The translations under genes were made by a program, and so were the position numbers. This document shows, piece by piece, positions 31,560 through 39,135 of a stretch of DNA of 39,135 bases. Numbering within the stretch: position 1 is the stretch's first letter; the number at the start of each line of letters is the position of its first letter. The notes under the pieces are model-generated. The model did not search any database. It was not told where the DNA came from and saw nothing but the letters and a program-made list of their open reading frames with translations. The stretch spans positions 1-39,135 of the forward strand of contig WJLZ01000100.1 in NCBI GenBank assembly GCA_014728215.1, given 5' to 3'. Source of the stretch: Chitinivibrionales bacterium. GTDB lineage: Bacteria > Fibrobacterota > Chitinivibrionia > Chitinivibrionales > WJKA01.

Positions 31560-34136
31560 ATGAAGTGCCTTATCAATGTTTTTCTGTTCCTTTCAGTCGC
31601 CTGGTCGGCTACCTTTTATGTTTCTCCCGACGGCGACGATTCCAATGACGGTTCGCAATCGAGCCCCTTCAAGACCCTGCATCAGGCCCAACAGGCCTGC
31701 AGAAATATTGGCGGCGAAGCAAAGACCGTGATCCTTCGGGAGGGAAACTATTATCTCGACAGCACCCTTCGTTTCGATGAAAATGATGCAGGCGCCGAAC
31801 AGAATCCGGTTCTGTGGAAAAGCGCCGACGGTGAAGAAGCCGTTATCTATGGCGGCAAACGAATTACCGGGTGGGAAGTTTATGAACAGATTGAAGGAAA
31901 GACGCCGGGTATTCCCCAGTTTCCGTTGAACGGAACTATTTACCGTGCCCCGCTTTCGGATCCCGACTGGGTATTCTGGAACCTTTCGGAAAACGGCAAA
32001 CGGTCATCCCATGCCCGTCACCCCAACCACCGGGACCCACGCCCGACAGGTCATGGATGGGGCGCCCTCATTCATGTTAACCCCGACGGAACCCCGGCAA
32101 ACAGAACAAACAACGATTTCCGGTATCAAGACGGATGGTTTCCCGACAATTGGGAATACAGCCATGCCCGTCTGGTTTTTGGTCCGGGATGGTTCACCGA
32201 TGCCCGCCCTGTCAGTAATGTCGATTATACCAATAAGGTCATTACCGTTGAGCCCAACACCAACCCAACGACCAGGTATTGGGCCGAAGGATCAATAGAT
32301 TTTATCGACCAACCGGGTGAATGGGCCATCTCCGACGACGGCTATGTCTACTATTGGCCTAAAAATACCCCCATCGAAGAGCAGGTTGTCGTGGGCGCCA
32401 CAATGAAACGTACGATCGAATTCCGGGGAAGCTCACCTTCGAATCCGGTGAAGTATATCTCACTTGAGAATCTGACCATTTCAACTTCGAATTCACCGGC
32501 CGAGGCCTATTCCAGTAAGACATCACCATCTTCCCCCGGCGATGAGGACCACGAAAACAACTGTGAAATCGATGAAATGCGCCACGGACTGGTCCATTTT
32601 GAAAATGCCGAGTACTGCACGGTCAAATTCTGCAAAATTTTCAATGCCGGTACGCAGGGAGTGCTCTTCAATTACTATGCGAAACACAACACCCTCTATG
32701 GGTGCTGGGTTGAAGGATGTAATCATCATGGGGTCTTTCTCACCAGCTACTGTGTCAGCGCCGGCCCCTGGGATTACATCAACAGCTTTAACACCATTTC
32801 AAACAATTACATCCATAATTACGGCAAACTTTCCAGTGGTGTTGCAGGCGTTGGATTGTACCAGAGCGGCGATAATGAAATCACGCACAATGAGATCCGT
32901 AACGGTCCCCGGTATGCTTTGTCGATGAAAGGACAGCGGACCGGCGTCTGGGGGGTAGACGTCACCGAGCAAATGCTTCTGTGCGACAATAACATCATGC
33001 GGTATAACGATATTTCCCACGTGACCCACTCGACGGTCGATCTTGGCGCCTACGAGAGCTGGCATCCCAGCCGGGGGAATATCCTGGATAACAACCTGTT
33101 TCACGATCTCTATCACATTACCTGCGCCGGCAGGGGCGGGGATACCCACGAGGACCCCGCGGGATTCTGCGGTCTCTCTCAGCGCCACTGTATTTATCCC
33201 GATGCGGGCGCGAACCCTGAAATCACCGATAACGCAGCCTATAACTGCCTGGATATGGTCAACTGGTATGTCGAGGGTTTCGGGCAGCCCCTTCCCTTTA
33301 CCCGCTCGGCTGCTCAACGAATCGCTCAGAACCGAGGCTTCAGTATCGATGAGACGGGGTTACTCGACGACTTTCCCTGGCATACTCCGGGACAGGAAAA
33401 CAGTGAGTATGAGTGGCCCGAAGAAATAATCTGGGATCCCGATCTGATCCACTATTTTGAAGATCTTTTCATGAACGGCGACGGCCTCACTGCCGAATAC
33501 TATTCGACGAGCGCCCTCACAGGGACTCCCACCGAAACAAAAGTCGAACCCTACCCCGGTCTCGACTGGACCTCGGAAACCAATGTCCGCCTGACCGGCT
33601 GGGTGGTACCCCTCTTTTCCGAAGAATACCGTTTCTGCGCCGATGCTACCGGGACAGTAAAAATATGGGTGGACAATACACAGGTCCTCACCGAATCCGC
33701 TCCCACCTATCAGAAGGTACATTTCGGTGATTTTATTCCCCTCCAGGGAGGACAGGCCTATCCTATTAGGATTGAATTCACCGGGGGCAAAAATCTCAGT
33801 GTCGACTGGTACAGCCAGACCCAGCCACAGCAGGTATTACCCCAGTCACAACTTTTCACAAACGCCGTGGATGTCGTTCAAAAGAAAAAATCAATACTTC
33901 CCCAGCGAATTGCCGTGAACACTTTGAATAATGGAATTTCAGTGGCAGTTCCTCACTACAGCTCGAATTTCAGTGTCACGCTCCTCAGGCCTAACGGTTC
34001 GGTGGCCCAACGGGTCGATGCACGAAACCAGACCAGCTGTATGATCACCACGGCAGGACAGGCATCCGGTATCTACATGCTCCGTGTCAAAGCCGGAACG
34101 ACTACCCTGACACGAAAAATTGTGCTGGGGAGGTAG
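31560..34136 (+). CDS. Secreted right-handed beta-helix protein with PA14 domain and C-terminal sorting tail
   Basis: An upstream TTG (31542) extends the frame, but gaggagg precedes the ATG at 31560, followed by the signal peptide KCLINVFLFLSVAWS (858 aa). The mature N-terminus FYVSPDGDDSNDGSQSSPFK is the typical opening of pectate-lyase-like parallel beta-helix proteins. The helix coils run from about 60 to 560, with repeated xxNxI/xxNTI turns. A PA14 domain follows (about 639-765: GLTAEYYS, GTVKIWVDN, YPIRIEFTGG), which usually binds carbohydrate. The last about 70 residues (SVTLLRPNGS...GIYMLRVKAG...KIVLGR) form a beta-sandwich tail like type IX secretion C-terminal domains. It probably acts on an extracellular polysaccharide; lyase or hydrolase chemistry is not decided. 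Confidence 0.88.
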   Translation: MKCLINVFLFLSVAWSATFYVSPDGDDSNDGSQSSPFKTLHQAQQACRNIGGEAKTVILREGNYYLDSTLRFDENDAGAEQNPVLWKSADGEEAVIYGGKRITGWEVYEQIEGKTPGIPQFPLNGTIYRAPLSDPDWVFWNLSENGKRSSHARHPNHRDPRPTGHGWGALIHVNPDGTPANRTNNDFRYQDGWFPDNWEYSHARLVFGPGWFTDARPVSNVDYTNKVITVEPNTNPTTRYWAEGSIDFIDQPGEWAISDDGYVYYWPKNTPIEEQVVVGATMKRTIEFRGSSPSNPVKYISLENLTISTSNSPAEAYSSKTSPSSPGDEDHENNCEIDEMRHGLVHFENAEYCTVKFCKIFNAGTQGVLFNYYAKHNTLYGCWVEGCNHHGVFLTSYCVSAGPWDYINSFNTISNNYIHNYGKLSSGVAGVGLYQSGDNEITHNEIRNGPRYALSMKGQRTGVWGVDVTEQMLLCDNNIMRYNDISHVTHSTVDLGAYESWHPSRGNILDNNLFHDLYHITCAGRGGDTHEDPAGFCGLSQRHCIYPDAGANPEITDNAAYNCLDMVNWYVEGFGQPLPFTRSAAQRIAQNRGFSIDETGLLDDFPWHTPGQENSEYEWPEEIIWDPDLIHYFEDLFMNGDGLTAEYYSTSALTGTPTETKVEPYPGLDWTSETNVRLTGWVVPLFSEEYRFCADATGTVKIWVDNTQVLTESAPTYQKVHFGDFIPLQGGQAYPIRIEFTGGKNLSVDWYSQTQPQQVLPQSQLFTNAVDVVQKKKSILPQRIAVNTLNNGISVAVPHYSSNFSVTLLRPNGSVAQRVDARNQTSCMITTAGQASGIYMLRVKAGTTTLTRKIVLGR

Positions 34137-34368
34137 GGCCCGCTCTTTTTGATTTTTCGTTCTCCTGCCCCGAAGGGCTTCTCATGCGATCACCGGCAGT
34201 ACGCTCGAGGACGTCGTCGAAGGGGACTCGCCGCGCACTCCTCCTTTGAGATTTCCGTGATGCGGGGCTGGAACGAATATCGAAATTACCACTCAAACAG
34301 CCCGCACGGGAGCATGCCGGCAACCTTATTCACAATGATTGGCGGGGTGTAATGAAAGGAATACGGGT

Positions 34369-34401
34369 AAAAAAAGCCCGGGACGAAACATCCCGGGCCT
34401 T
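34369..34401 (-). terminator. Rho-independent terminator for the minus-strand PA14 gene
   Basis: Read on the minus strand, AAGGCCCGGGA (34401-34391) pairs with TCCCGGGC (34383-34376) around a 7-base loop and is followed by seven Ts (34375-34369). It lies 27 bp after the stop of the minus-strand gene. The preceding 34137-34368 stretch between the convergent genes holds no recognisable gene. Confidence 0.88.
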
Positions 34402-34427
34402 CAATGATTACTCATACTAAGGAGGCG

Positions 34428-35648
34428 CTATTTAACGGCGGATTTTTTCCGCAGACGGGCCTTCTTCGAATCAACGGCCTCTTGTTTGATGATATATTGA
34501 CCACTGGCGGGAAGCGTTTTGTTTGCATCGAGCAACACCTTGTCGTTGACCCGCTGTCCTTTTACGTTAAAGACCTGACTTTTCGCTTCTTTCTCGAGTT
34601 TCAGTGTAGCGTCCTGACTGAGGCCCCACTCAAGTGCGTGGGTCCCACACTCCGCCGTATCGGGACCATAAACATAGATCACGTTACATGACCCTTCGTA
34701 GACCTGCGACTGTCTGCCGTCGTTGGTTTCGGCCCAGACGACATACTCAACAACTTCCTGCTCCTGGCAAGTCACAAAAGTGGTCTCGTAGACAGCTTCG
34801 GTAGTGCGGATGTCCTCACCGTCGGGAGTGCCGCCCTCTTCAAAGAAGTCGTAGACATACCAGATCGTATCTGGCGGTTCGACACAGGGTTTTGGGGGGT
34901 ACCGGAAAGGAAGGGTGAGCGGGGTAGGAACATCGTCATCACCGGGCGCACATTCCGGATCGATCCATTCAATCTCAAATTCACAGAAATCCCGTCGAGG
35001 AGGAAATGCCGACGCCGGAACGACAACCGAATCGGTTTCACCGGGTTTTTTCCACCAGAGTTCGGCTTTTGTATTGCTGGATCCTTCCCAGAAGTAAATT
35101 TTAAAATCATGAGATCCGGCGGTGAGAGTTACTGTTGCCTGATATTCTTCAGCCGCGGGAATCCCATCGGCGCCCAGTCCAGGATCTAAATCTTCACCAA
35201 GAGTAGCGTACATGAAATTTTCCGAAGGATTATCGCTGATAATCTGACCGTCGATTTCGATAAACAACCCATTATCAGCCTTGATGGTAAAAACATATTC
35301 GCCGTCTTCGGGCACCTGAAAATCTTCGGCAACACCAACCACGAGATAATTGTCGAATTTCCACTGCATGGGATTGGGCATCTTGTTTGCGTAGACATTG
35401 GGACCGGATGTATAAACCGAATCTGCCCAGATTGCCTCGGAGTCGGTGACATCAAGGGCCGGTGAAACCTCAACGGCGCCGGACAACATTGAGTCGTAGG
35501 CTGCGGTTCTGAACCATAAAGAATCGCTTCCCTTCCCCAGCGCGGCTTCAAGCTCTGACGTGCCGGCGATATGCAGCTTAATAGAAGCAAAGGATGATGA
35601 AACAATAAATGCAAGCAAAGGTACCACAAAACGCAACGTCCGTTGCAT
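34428..35648 (-). CDS. Secreted PA14-like protein with C-terminal tail
   Basis: An upstream TTG adds two residues, but aaggagg is correctly spaced for the ATG at 35648 (406 aa). It has a signal peptide (about 1-22: LRFVVPLLAFIVSSSFAS). A PA14/fibro-slime-like beta domain covers about 85-210 (FQVPEDGEYVFTIKADNGLFIEIDG, AGSHDFKIYFWEG, KAELWWKKPG). A Cys-bearing region follows (C219, C230, C252, C293 and others), with a proline-rich loop. The C-terminal tail has VFNVKGQRVND...LPASGQYIIKQE, resembling the type IX/Fibrobacter-type sorting tail, then a basic end KKARLRKKSAVK. Probably a surface carbohydrate-binding or adhesive protein. It ends in a strong terminator and is convergent with the beta-helix gene. 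Confidence 0.8.
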   Translation of the reverse strand: MQRTLRFVVPLLAFIVSSSFASIKLHIAGTSELEAALGKGSDSLWFRTAAYDSMLSGAVEVSPALDVTDSEAIWADSVYTSGPNVYANKMPNPMQWKFDNYLVVGVAEDFQVPEDGEYVFTIKADNGLFIEIDGQIISDNPSENFMYATLGEDLDPGLGADGIPAAEEYQATVTLTAGSHDFKIYFWEGSSNTKAELWWKKPGETDSVVVPASAFPPRRDFCEFEIEWIDPECAPGDDDVPTPLTLPFRYPPKPCVEPPDTIWYVYDFFEEGGTPDGEDIRTTEAVYETTFVTCQEQEVVEYVVWAETNDGRQSQVYEGSCNVIYVYGPDTAECGTHALEWGLSQDATLKLEKEAKSQVFNVKGQRVNDKVLLDANKTLPASGQYIIKQEAVDSKKARLRKKSAVK

Positions 35649-35901
35649 AACCAACCTCCTTCTTTAATAGTAATTTAGTTTGTCTGTTCTTGCCGCACTA
35701 AAAGAATACCCCCCAATGTATTCTACACATAAATATAAATACTTGAGAGGGGTAGTATGAATAGAAATATAAAAATTTAGTTTTTCAATTGCTTATAGAT
35801 ATGCTGCAACAAATTAAATTGTTCTTTGGAATTTATGGTACACCGTCTCTGTTTCGGAAGAAAAAAGCAGCACAAATGGAACAACCGGTAAATTATCCCC
35901 A

Positions 35902-36867
35902 TTAATGGTTCTTAAAATTAAAAGTAAGCCCCAGGGACATCGTTTCTTTTAACTGGGGACTATTTTTGTACATATCCGGTTGCTTATCTCGATCGTATAT
36001 CAATTGAAGGTATACATTGAGCATGATATACTTTGTGAAATTGATATTCAGGCTGTTTTCCCAGTTAACATCAGGATACCGCCAATCATCGGGTTCGGTG
36101 TTATCGTCGGGATCTTTCCCGGCTAATTTCCGATATTCATCGCTGTCGGAATAAAGAAGGGCCTCATAGACCCTCAAAAGGGTTGAAAACTCCCACCATT
36201 TTTCTCTGTTATTTGCCGTGAGTTCAGTCACCAGTTCAATTCCGCCATCATTGGTAAATTCGGTTTTCTTTTGAGTGGGGATAAGATCGGTATTCCATGC
36301 ATCCCGGTCGACATACTGCCTTACGGCGCCACCTAATCGGCCATTCCAGGTAAGAACATCTTCTTTTTTAAGCAGTTGCCGTGCAACACCAAAGCTTTCG
36401 GTAATCTCAAGTGGATTTATGTACCGTTCGTTTACAGGATCGCGGAGGTCATAAAACTGCGATACCAGACGTCCGGCAACGAACGGATCGATCACTGTTT
36501 TCAGCGTAAATTTCAACACCGATTCAAAATCGATAAGGTCGGTCGATTTCTGAGGGCGAGACCAGTGCCATTCACCACTTGAGTCCTGCTCGCCGATCTG
36601 GGTCTGGCCGAAGGCCAGTTTCAAGGTGTTTTCATTGTGTACCCGGGGATTAAACTGCTTTTCAGCCTTTGCATTCAAATGAACGGCCCATGAAAAATTG
36701 CTCTGCTCACCCCCCATCCAGCTCTCACTGTAGGCATTCTGATTGACGGTCAGATTTGTATTGGTAGACATAAGCCAGCGATCGGGATTCTTTTCCACGG
36801 CAGAATCGGATTGGGCAAAAAGCCGCGGATTAACGATCAAAAGCGATAAAAGGACAACGATTCGCAT
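35902..36867 (-). CDS. DUF3078-like outer-membrane beta-barrel protein
   Basis: The longest frame starts at 36960, but agggaggtact precedes the ATG at 36867 and the protein from there has a signal peptide (MRIVVLLSLLIVNPRLFAQ), giving 321 aa. The mature sequence opens with the DUF3078 pattern W...NTNLTVNQNAYSESWMGGEQSNFSW, then KLAFGQTQ and the STDLIDFESVLKF strand. The family is a barrel of unknown function best known from Bacteroidetes. The C-terminus is LGLTFNFKNH, a strand rich in aromatics. It is separated from both neighbours by gaps of 143 bp (upstream) and about 250 bp (downstream; the latter holds nothing recognisable). Confidence 0.78.
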   Translation of the reverse strand: MRIVVLLSLLIVNPRLFAQSDSAVEKNPDRWLMSTNTNLTVNQNAYSESWMGGEQSNFSWAVHLNAKAEKQFNPRVHNENTLKLAFGQTQIGEQDSSGEWHWSRPQKSTDLIDFESVLKFTLKTVIDPFVAGRLVSQFYDLRDPVNERYINPLEITESFGVARQLLKKEDVLTWNGRLGGAVRQYVDRDAWNTDLIPTQKKTEFTNDGGIELVTELTANNREKWWEFSTLLRVYEALLYSDSDEYRKLAGKDPDDNTEPDDWRYPDVNWENSLNINFTKYIMLNVYLQLIYDRDKQPDMYKNSPQLKETMSLGLTFNFKNH

Positions 36868-37010
36868 AGTACCTCCCTGCGAGTTACGCGCAATTATTAC
36901 AAAACGATTCAGATTAATTGCAACAACAATGCCGGACCACAAAATAAATATCTCGCACAACCAATGCAGGAAATATGGTGGAAAAGAATTATCAGCCGGG
37001 ACCTGGAATC

Positions 37011-38159
37011 TTATTCGGATTCTTTCCGCGCATATATTCGTTTTGCCTGGGTGTACCAGAAATGGGGATCATCGTAGGAAGGCATCATTCCAGGTTGAAT
37101 TTTGTTGGTCAAATCGGTAAGCCGGTCGAATGCAGCATAGGATTCGTTTTTTTTATCCAGATAATAACCAATATTCATCATCATGAAAAGCACTTTTGCA
37201 TATTCGGAATTGTTATACGCCATTTCATCATCCATTGCGCTTTTAAGCCATGTCCTGGCCTTACTCAGGGTATCCTTTACTTTTGAGGTGTGCGCATATT
37301 TTGAAGCACAATAGTGGTAAAATCCACGATGAAAATTGTTATAGGTCTCAACCCGTTCGACGCAATCTGCGGCAAGGCAATAAATCAGATAGCAGACTTC
37401 ATTATCTCGTGGATGGGAAAAATAAGCGTCGGTTATCACCGCCCCGGTTTGCATTATGCCGTTTCTCGCTTTTCGTGTTTTTTGCAGCCGGCTTATTTGA
37501 GAAGGTTCAAGTATGGAATGAATTGCTATTTCAGAATCCTTGCGGGCACTGAACCAATCGGGCTCGATAGAACAAATCCAGCATTCGGGGCAGATGATTG
37601 GTTGCAAAGCAAAGAAATCAAATTCAATACCGCTTTCCTTTAACGTTGCATGAGGGAAAAGCTCGTCGCCTTCCCATTTCCATTCGCTCCATTGCCATTC
37701 ACAGGCATAGGGATCAATACTGTAACCAACGACATGAGATGAACTGCAGGAAGGACAGAAAAGATCCATACGGCGAAACTCTCGTTCGGAACGGGTATAG
37801 GGTTCGTATTTTCTCACCTGCGCCCCCAATGCCCGGGAATAAACCTGCTCACACGAATCTACAATGTCCATTACATTGGTAAGATTAACACTTTGAAACA
37901 TTTCCCTGACCCGTTCGGAGGGAGAAAGGATATACAGTTTTCTGTTGGTCTCCTCTTTTTTTTTCTTCAGATTAACCAGCAGACGGATTGCGCTGGAATC
38001 TACAAAACCTGTGTTTGAAAGATCCAGAATCAAATCTTTTTCCGGGTTTGACAGAATATGAGACTGGAGTTTCGGGCTTACACGGGGAATGCTGTCAATC
38101 TTGAGCTGCCCTTCAAGTGTAAATACATCATAGGCTTTAAATGCACCGGTTAATTCCAT
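37011..38159 (-). CDS. STAS-domain protein fused to a DUF2225-like zinc-ribbon/helical domain
   Basis: The 382-aa protein has residues 1-105 as a STAS domain (anti-sigma-factor antagonist fold): LILDLSNTGFVDSSAIRLLV contains the phosphorylatable Ser at D54-S55-S56, followed by the ILSPSERVREMFQSVNL strand-helix. Residues about 125-200 contain two zinc-binding knuckles, CPSC (135-138) and CPEC plus C196 (190-196). The remaining C-terminal half is alpha-helical with TPR-like spacing (AKVLFMMMNIGYYLDKKNESYAAFDRL). The zinc-plus-helical part resembles DUF2225. It probably integrates partner-switching signals, controlled by a kinase/phosphatase elsewhere. It has a good promoter and ribosome site (aaggatgcgat) and stands alone. 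The fusion itself is unusual. Confidence 0.8.
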   Translation of the reverse strand: MELTGAFKAYDVFTLEGQLKIDSIPRVSPKLQSHILSNPEKDLILDLSNTGFVDSSAIRLLVNLKKKKEETNRKLYILSPSERVREMFQSVNLTNVMDIVDSCEQVYSRALGAQVRKYEPYTRSEREFRRMDLFCPSCSSSHVVGYSIDPYACEWQWSEWKWEGDELFPHATLKESGIEFDFFALQPIICPECWICSIEPDWFSARKDSEIAIHSILEPSQISRLQKTRKARNGIMQTGAVITDAYFSHPRDNEVCYLIYCLAADCVERVETYNNFHRGFYHYCASKYAHTSKVKDTLSKARTWLKSAMDDEMAYNNSEYAKVLFMMMNIGYYLDKKNESYAAFDRLTDLTNKIQPGMMPSYDDPHFWYTQAKRIYARKESE

Positions 38160-38195
38160 ATCGCATCCTTTTTAAAGTATTAAATGAGCACTAAA

Positions 38196-38224
38196 AATCT
38201 ACAATGCTAAACGGCTTTTGTCAA
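38196..38224 (-). promoter_or_regulatory. Sigma70-like promoter for the STAS gene
   Basis: On the minus strand TTGACA (38224-38219) and TAGATT (38201-38196) are separated by exactly 17 bp. The ATG of the STAS gene is about 37 bp downstream of the -10, giving a short leader with its ribosome site. Confidence 0.65.
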
Positions 38225-38781
38225 GACTTATTTTAAATTATTTCCCAAAAGAGCATTTCTTGTATTTCTGGGCGCAGTCTCCATTTTACGCGACTTTAGC
38301 ATATGATTTATAACAATCCCAGGCCGCATCCCATCTATTTGATTTTACAATTGTGCGAATATCCAGTATCTTCTGTCCTTCGGAATGTGACCATCGCATG
38401 CCACTTCGACACATGCGGCTTTTTACAATCGATTTACATCTTGAAGACCAACATAGGCAATGACTCTCCTAAAAACAAGCTTCAGTGCTTAAAAGCAGCA
38501 GAAGAGGGGGTTTCCCCCACCCCCCTTTGAAGACATTGTTAAATCAGGATATTAATAAATCTCCTCATGGGAACTTTTAATTGTCGTTAAGGGTAAGTAT
38601 AATTGTCGCCGTCCAATCACACACTTTTCACAGATATGGTTTTGCACCCATGCAAAACTATCATTCAGTTAGGTCCAGCCGGGCACATTTTTGGGAGATT
38701 ACAAAAGGAAATGAGTGTTTCCACTTATTTTTTTTAATTGACAAGTTAAGACACATAACAAAGGAAACGCTCAATATCATA
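38225..38781. other. 557-bp stretch without an intact gene
   Basis: No gene is supported. GGGGG (38506-38510) and CCCCC (38514-38518) around TTT form a short hairpin, followed by ACCCCCCTTTG. An open frame from 38581 on the plus strand runs into the transposase remnant at 38782, but its first part has no recognisable content or ribosome site. Confidence 0.4.
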
Positions 38782-38964
38782 AATAGTATTTCCGCAACAA
38801 GAAAGCGACACAAAATCTTCCAGCAGGTACGATTTGAATCACAAAAAATGACTAGCTTTGCCGGTTTGATTCGTTTTGAGCGTTTTCTGCAAAAAATTGA
38901 CATCGGGGCGAAGCTCGCCGAATGTTTCCGCCACCTCAAAGATGACGGCATGTATGGCGTTTAA
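38782..38964 (+). pseudogene. Transposase N-terminal remnant (IS1380/IS4-superfamily-like)
   Basis: The frame reads NSISATRKRHKIFQQVRFES then QKMTSFAGLIRFERFLQKID and LGxxLxxCFxHL-type residues (AKLAECFRHLKDDGMYG), then stops. ISATRKR...VxF...MTSFAGL...CFxHLK is the N-terminal wording I recall from IS1380-like transposases. Full-length members run past 400 residues, so more than 80 percent is missing, and no start codon is found where homologues begin (ATC or ATA instead). It is an inactive relic. The exact IS family is uncertain. Confidence 0.65.
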
Positions 38965-38968
38965 ACTC

Positions 38969-39121
38969 TCAGTTGGTAACTTCTACGATTTTTTCGTATG
39001 TTTTTCGCAATATATCAAGATCGATTCCGGCTGACGTCTGACCTCTCCGGCGAAGCCGGTTTAGCGGGGAGATAAATAATGCAACATATGCAACTCCGTC
39101 CCTAGGATGCGGAAAAGCACC
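38969..39121 (-). other. Possible C-terminal gene remnant at window edge
   Basis: On the minus strand an open frame of about 50 codons ends at TGA (38971-38969). It has protein-like composition (VAYVALFISPLNRL, then SAGIDLDILRKTYEKIVEV). It is closed upstream by an in-frame stop at 39124-39122, so it would be a broken gene end rather than a complete gene. No family is recognised. It may be chance. Confidence 0.25.
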
Positions 39122-39135
39122 TTAATTTGAGTGCA

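Noticed and set aside
34137-34368. Gene between the two PA14 protein genes
   Set aside because: Frames here overlap the ends of neighbours, lack ribosome sites and give arginine/serine-rich translations typical of shadow frames.

Overview
The window looks like a chromosomal segment of an uncultured Gram-negative bacterium. It encodes several outer-membrane beta-barrels, lipoproteins with lipoboxes, a LolA-like periplasmic carrier and secreted proteins with sortase-independent C-terminal tails. The DUF3078-like barrel, the beta-helix/PA14 secreted protein with a type IX-like C-terminal tail, the STAS/zinc-ribbon fusion and the mid-range GC would fit the FCB group, for example Fibrobacterota (Chitinispirillum-like). 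This placement is inference; no rRNA or other phylogenetic marker is present.

Layout. (1) 1-2878: end of an outer-membrane barrel gene, then an 11-haem and an 8-motif cytochrome c; together they resemble a porin-cytochrome electron conduit. (2) 2971-6867: a sugar/sugar-acid operon (enolase-superfamily enzyme, xylose-isomerase-like TIM barrel, Gfo/Idh/MocA dehydrogenase) ending in a macrodomain ADP-ribose hydrolase. It meets head-on, with a 4-bp stop overlap, a minus-strand pair (second Gfo/Idh/MocA dehydrogenase plus a BaiN/HI0933 flavoprotein). (3) 9339-11766: an SDR oxidoreductase, then a minus-strand lipoprotein alpha/beta hydrolase and a small barrel protein. (4) 11987-16649: a tight minus-strand five-gene metal-uptake operon combining a ZnuA-like binding protein, a HupE/UreJ-like membrane protein and a MacB/FtsX-type (not ZnuBC-type) ABC transporter. 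(5) 16948-18481: a CPRC thioredoxin-fold protein and an aldo/keto reductase.

(6) 18482-22896 is an accessory island: a C5-cytosine DNA methyltransferase followed by a broken vsr gene, an orphan 255-aa protein of unknown function, an iteron-like array of seven units at 20-21 bp spacing, two inverted copies of a MITE-like repeat, and a truncated IS1182-type transposase. (7) 22891-24782 (minus): a radical SAM/B12-fold protein and a small membrane protein.

(8) 25019-31325 (plus): a membrane protein, a winged-helix regulator, one LolD-like ATPase, two FtsX/LolC-like permeases, a LolA-like carrier and an outer-membrane barrel. In order these could form a complete inner-membrane to outer-membrane lipid or lipoprotein route, starting from a strong sigma70-like promoter with nested dyads. 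(9) 31560-36867: a secreted beta-helix/PA14 protein, and on the minus strand a PA14-type secreted protein and a DUF3078 barrel. (10) 37011-38159: a STAS domain fused to a DUF2225-like zinc-ribbon protein, then an intergenic tail with a second transposase remnant.

No tRNA, rRNA, prophage or CRISPR array was recognised. The most unusual items are the orphan gene with its helically phased array, the atypical metal-uptake operon whose binding protein lacks the usual first histidine ligand, and the self-contained Lol-like envelope pathway.
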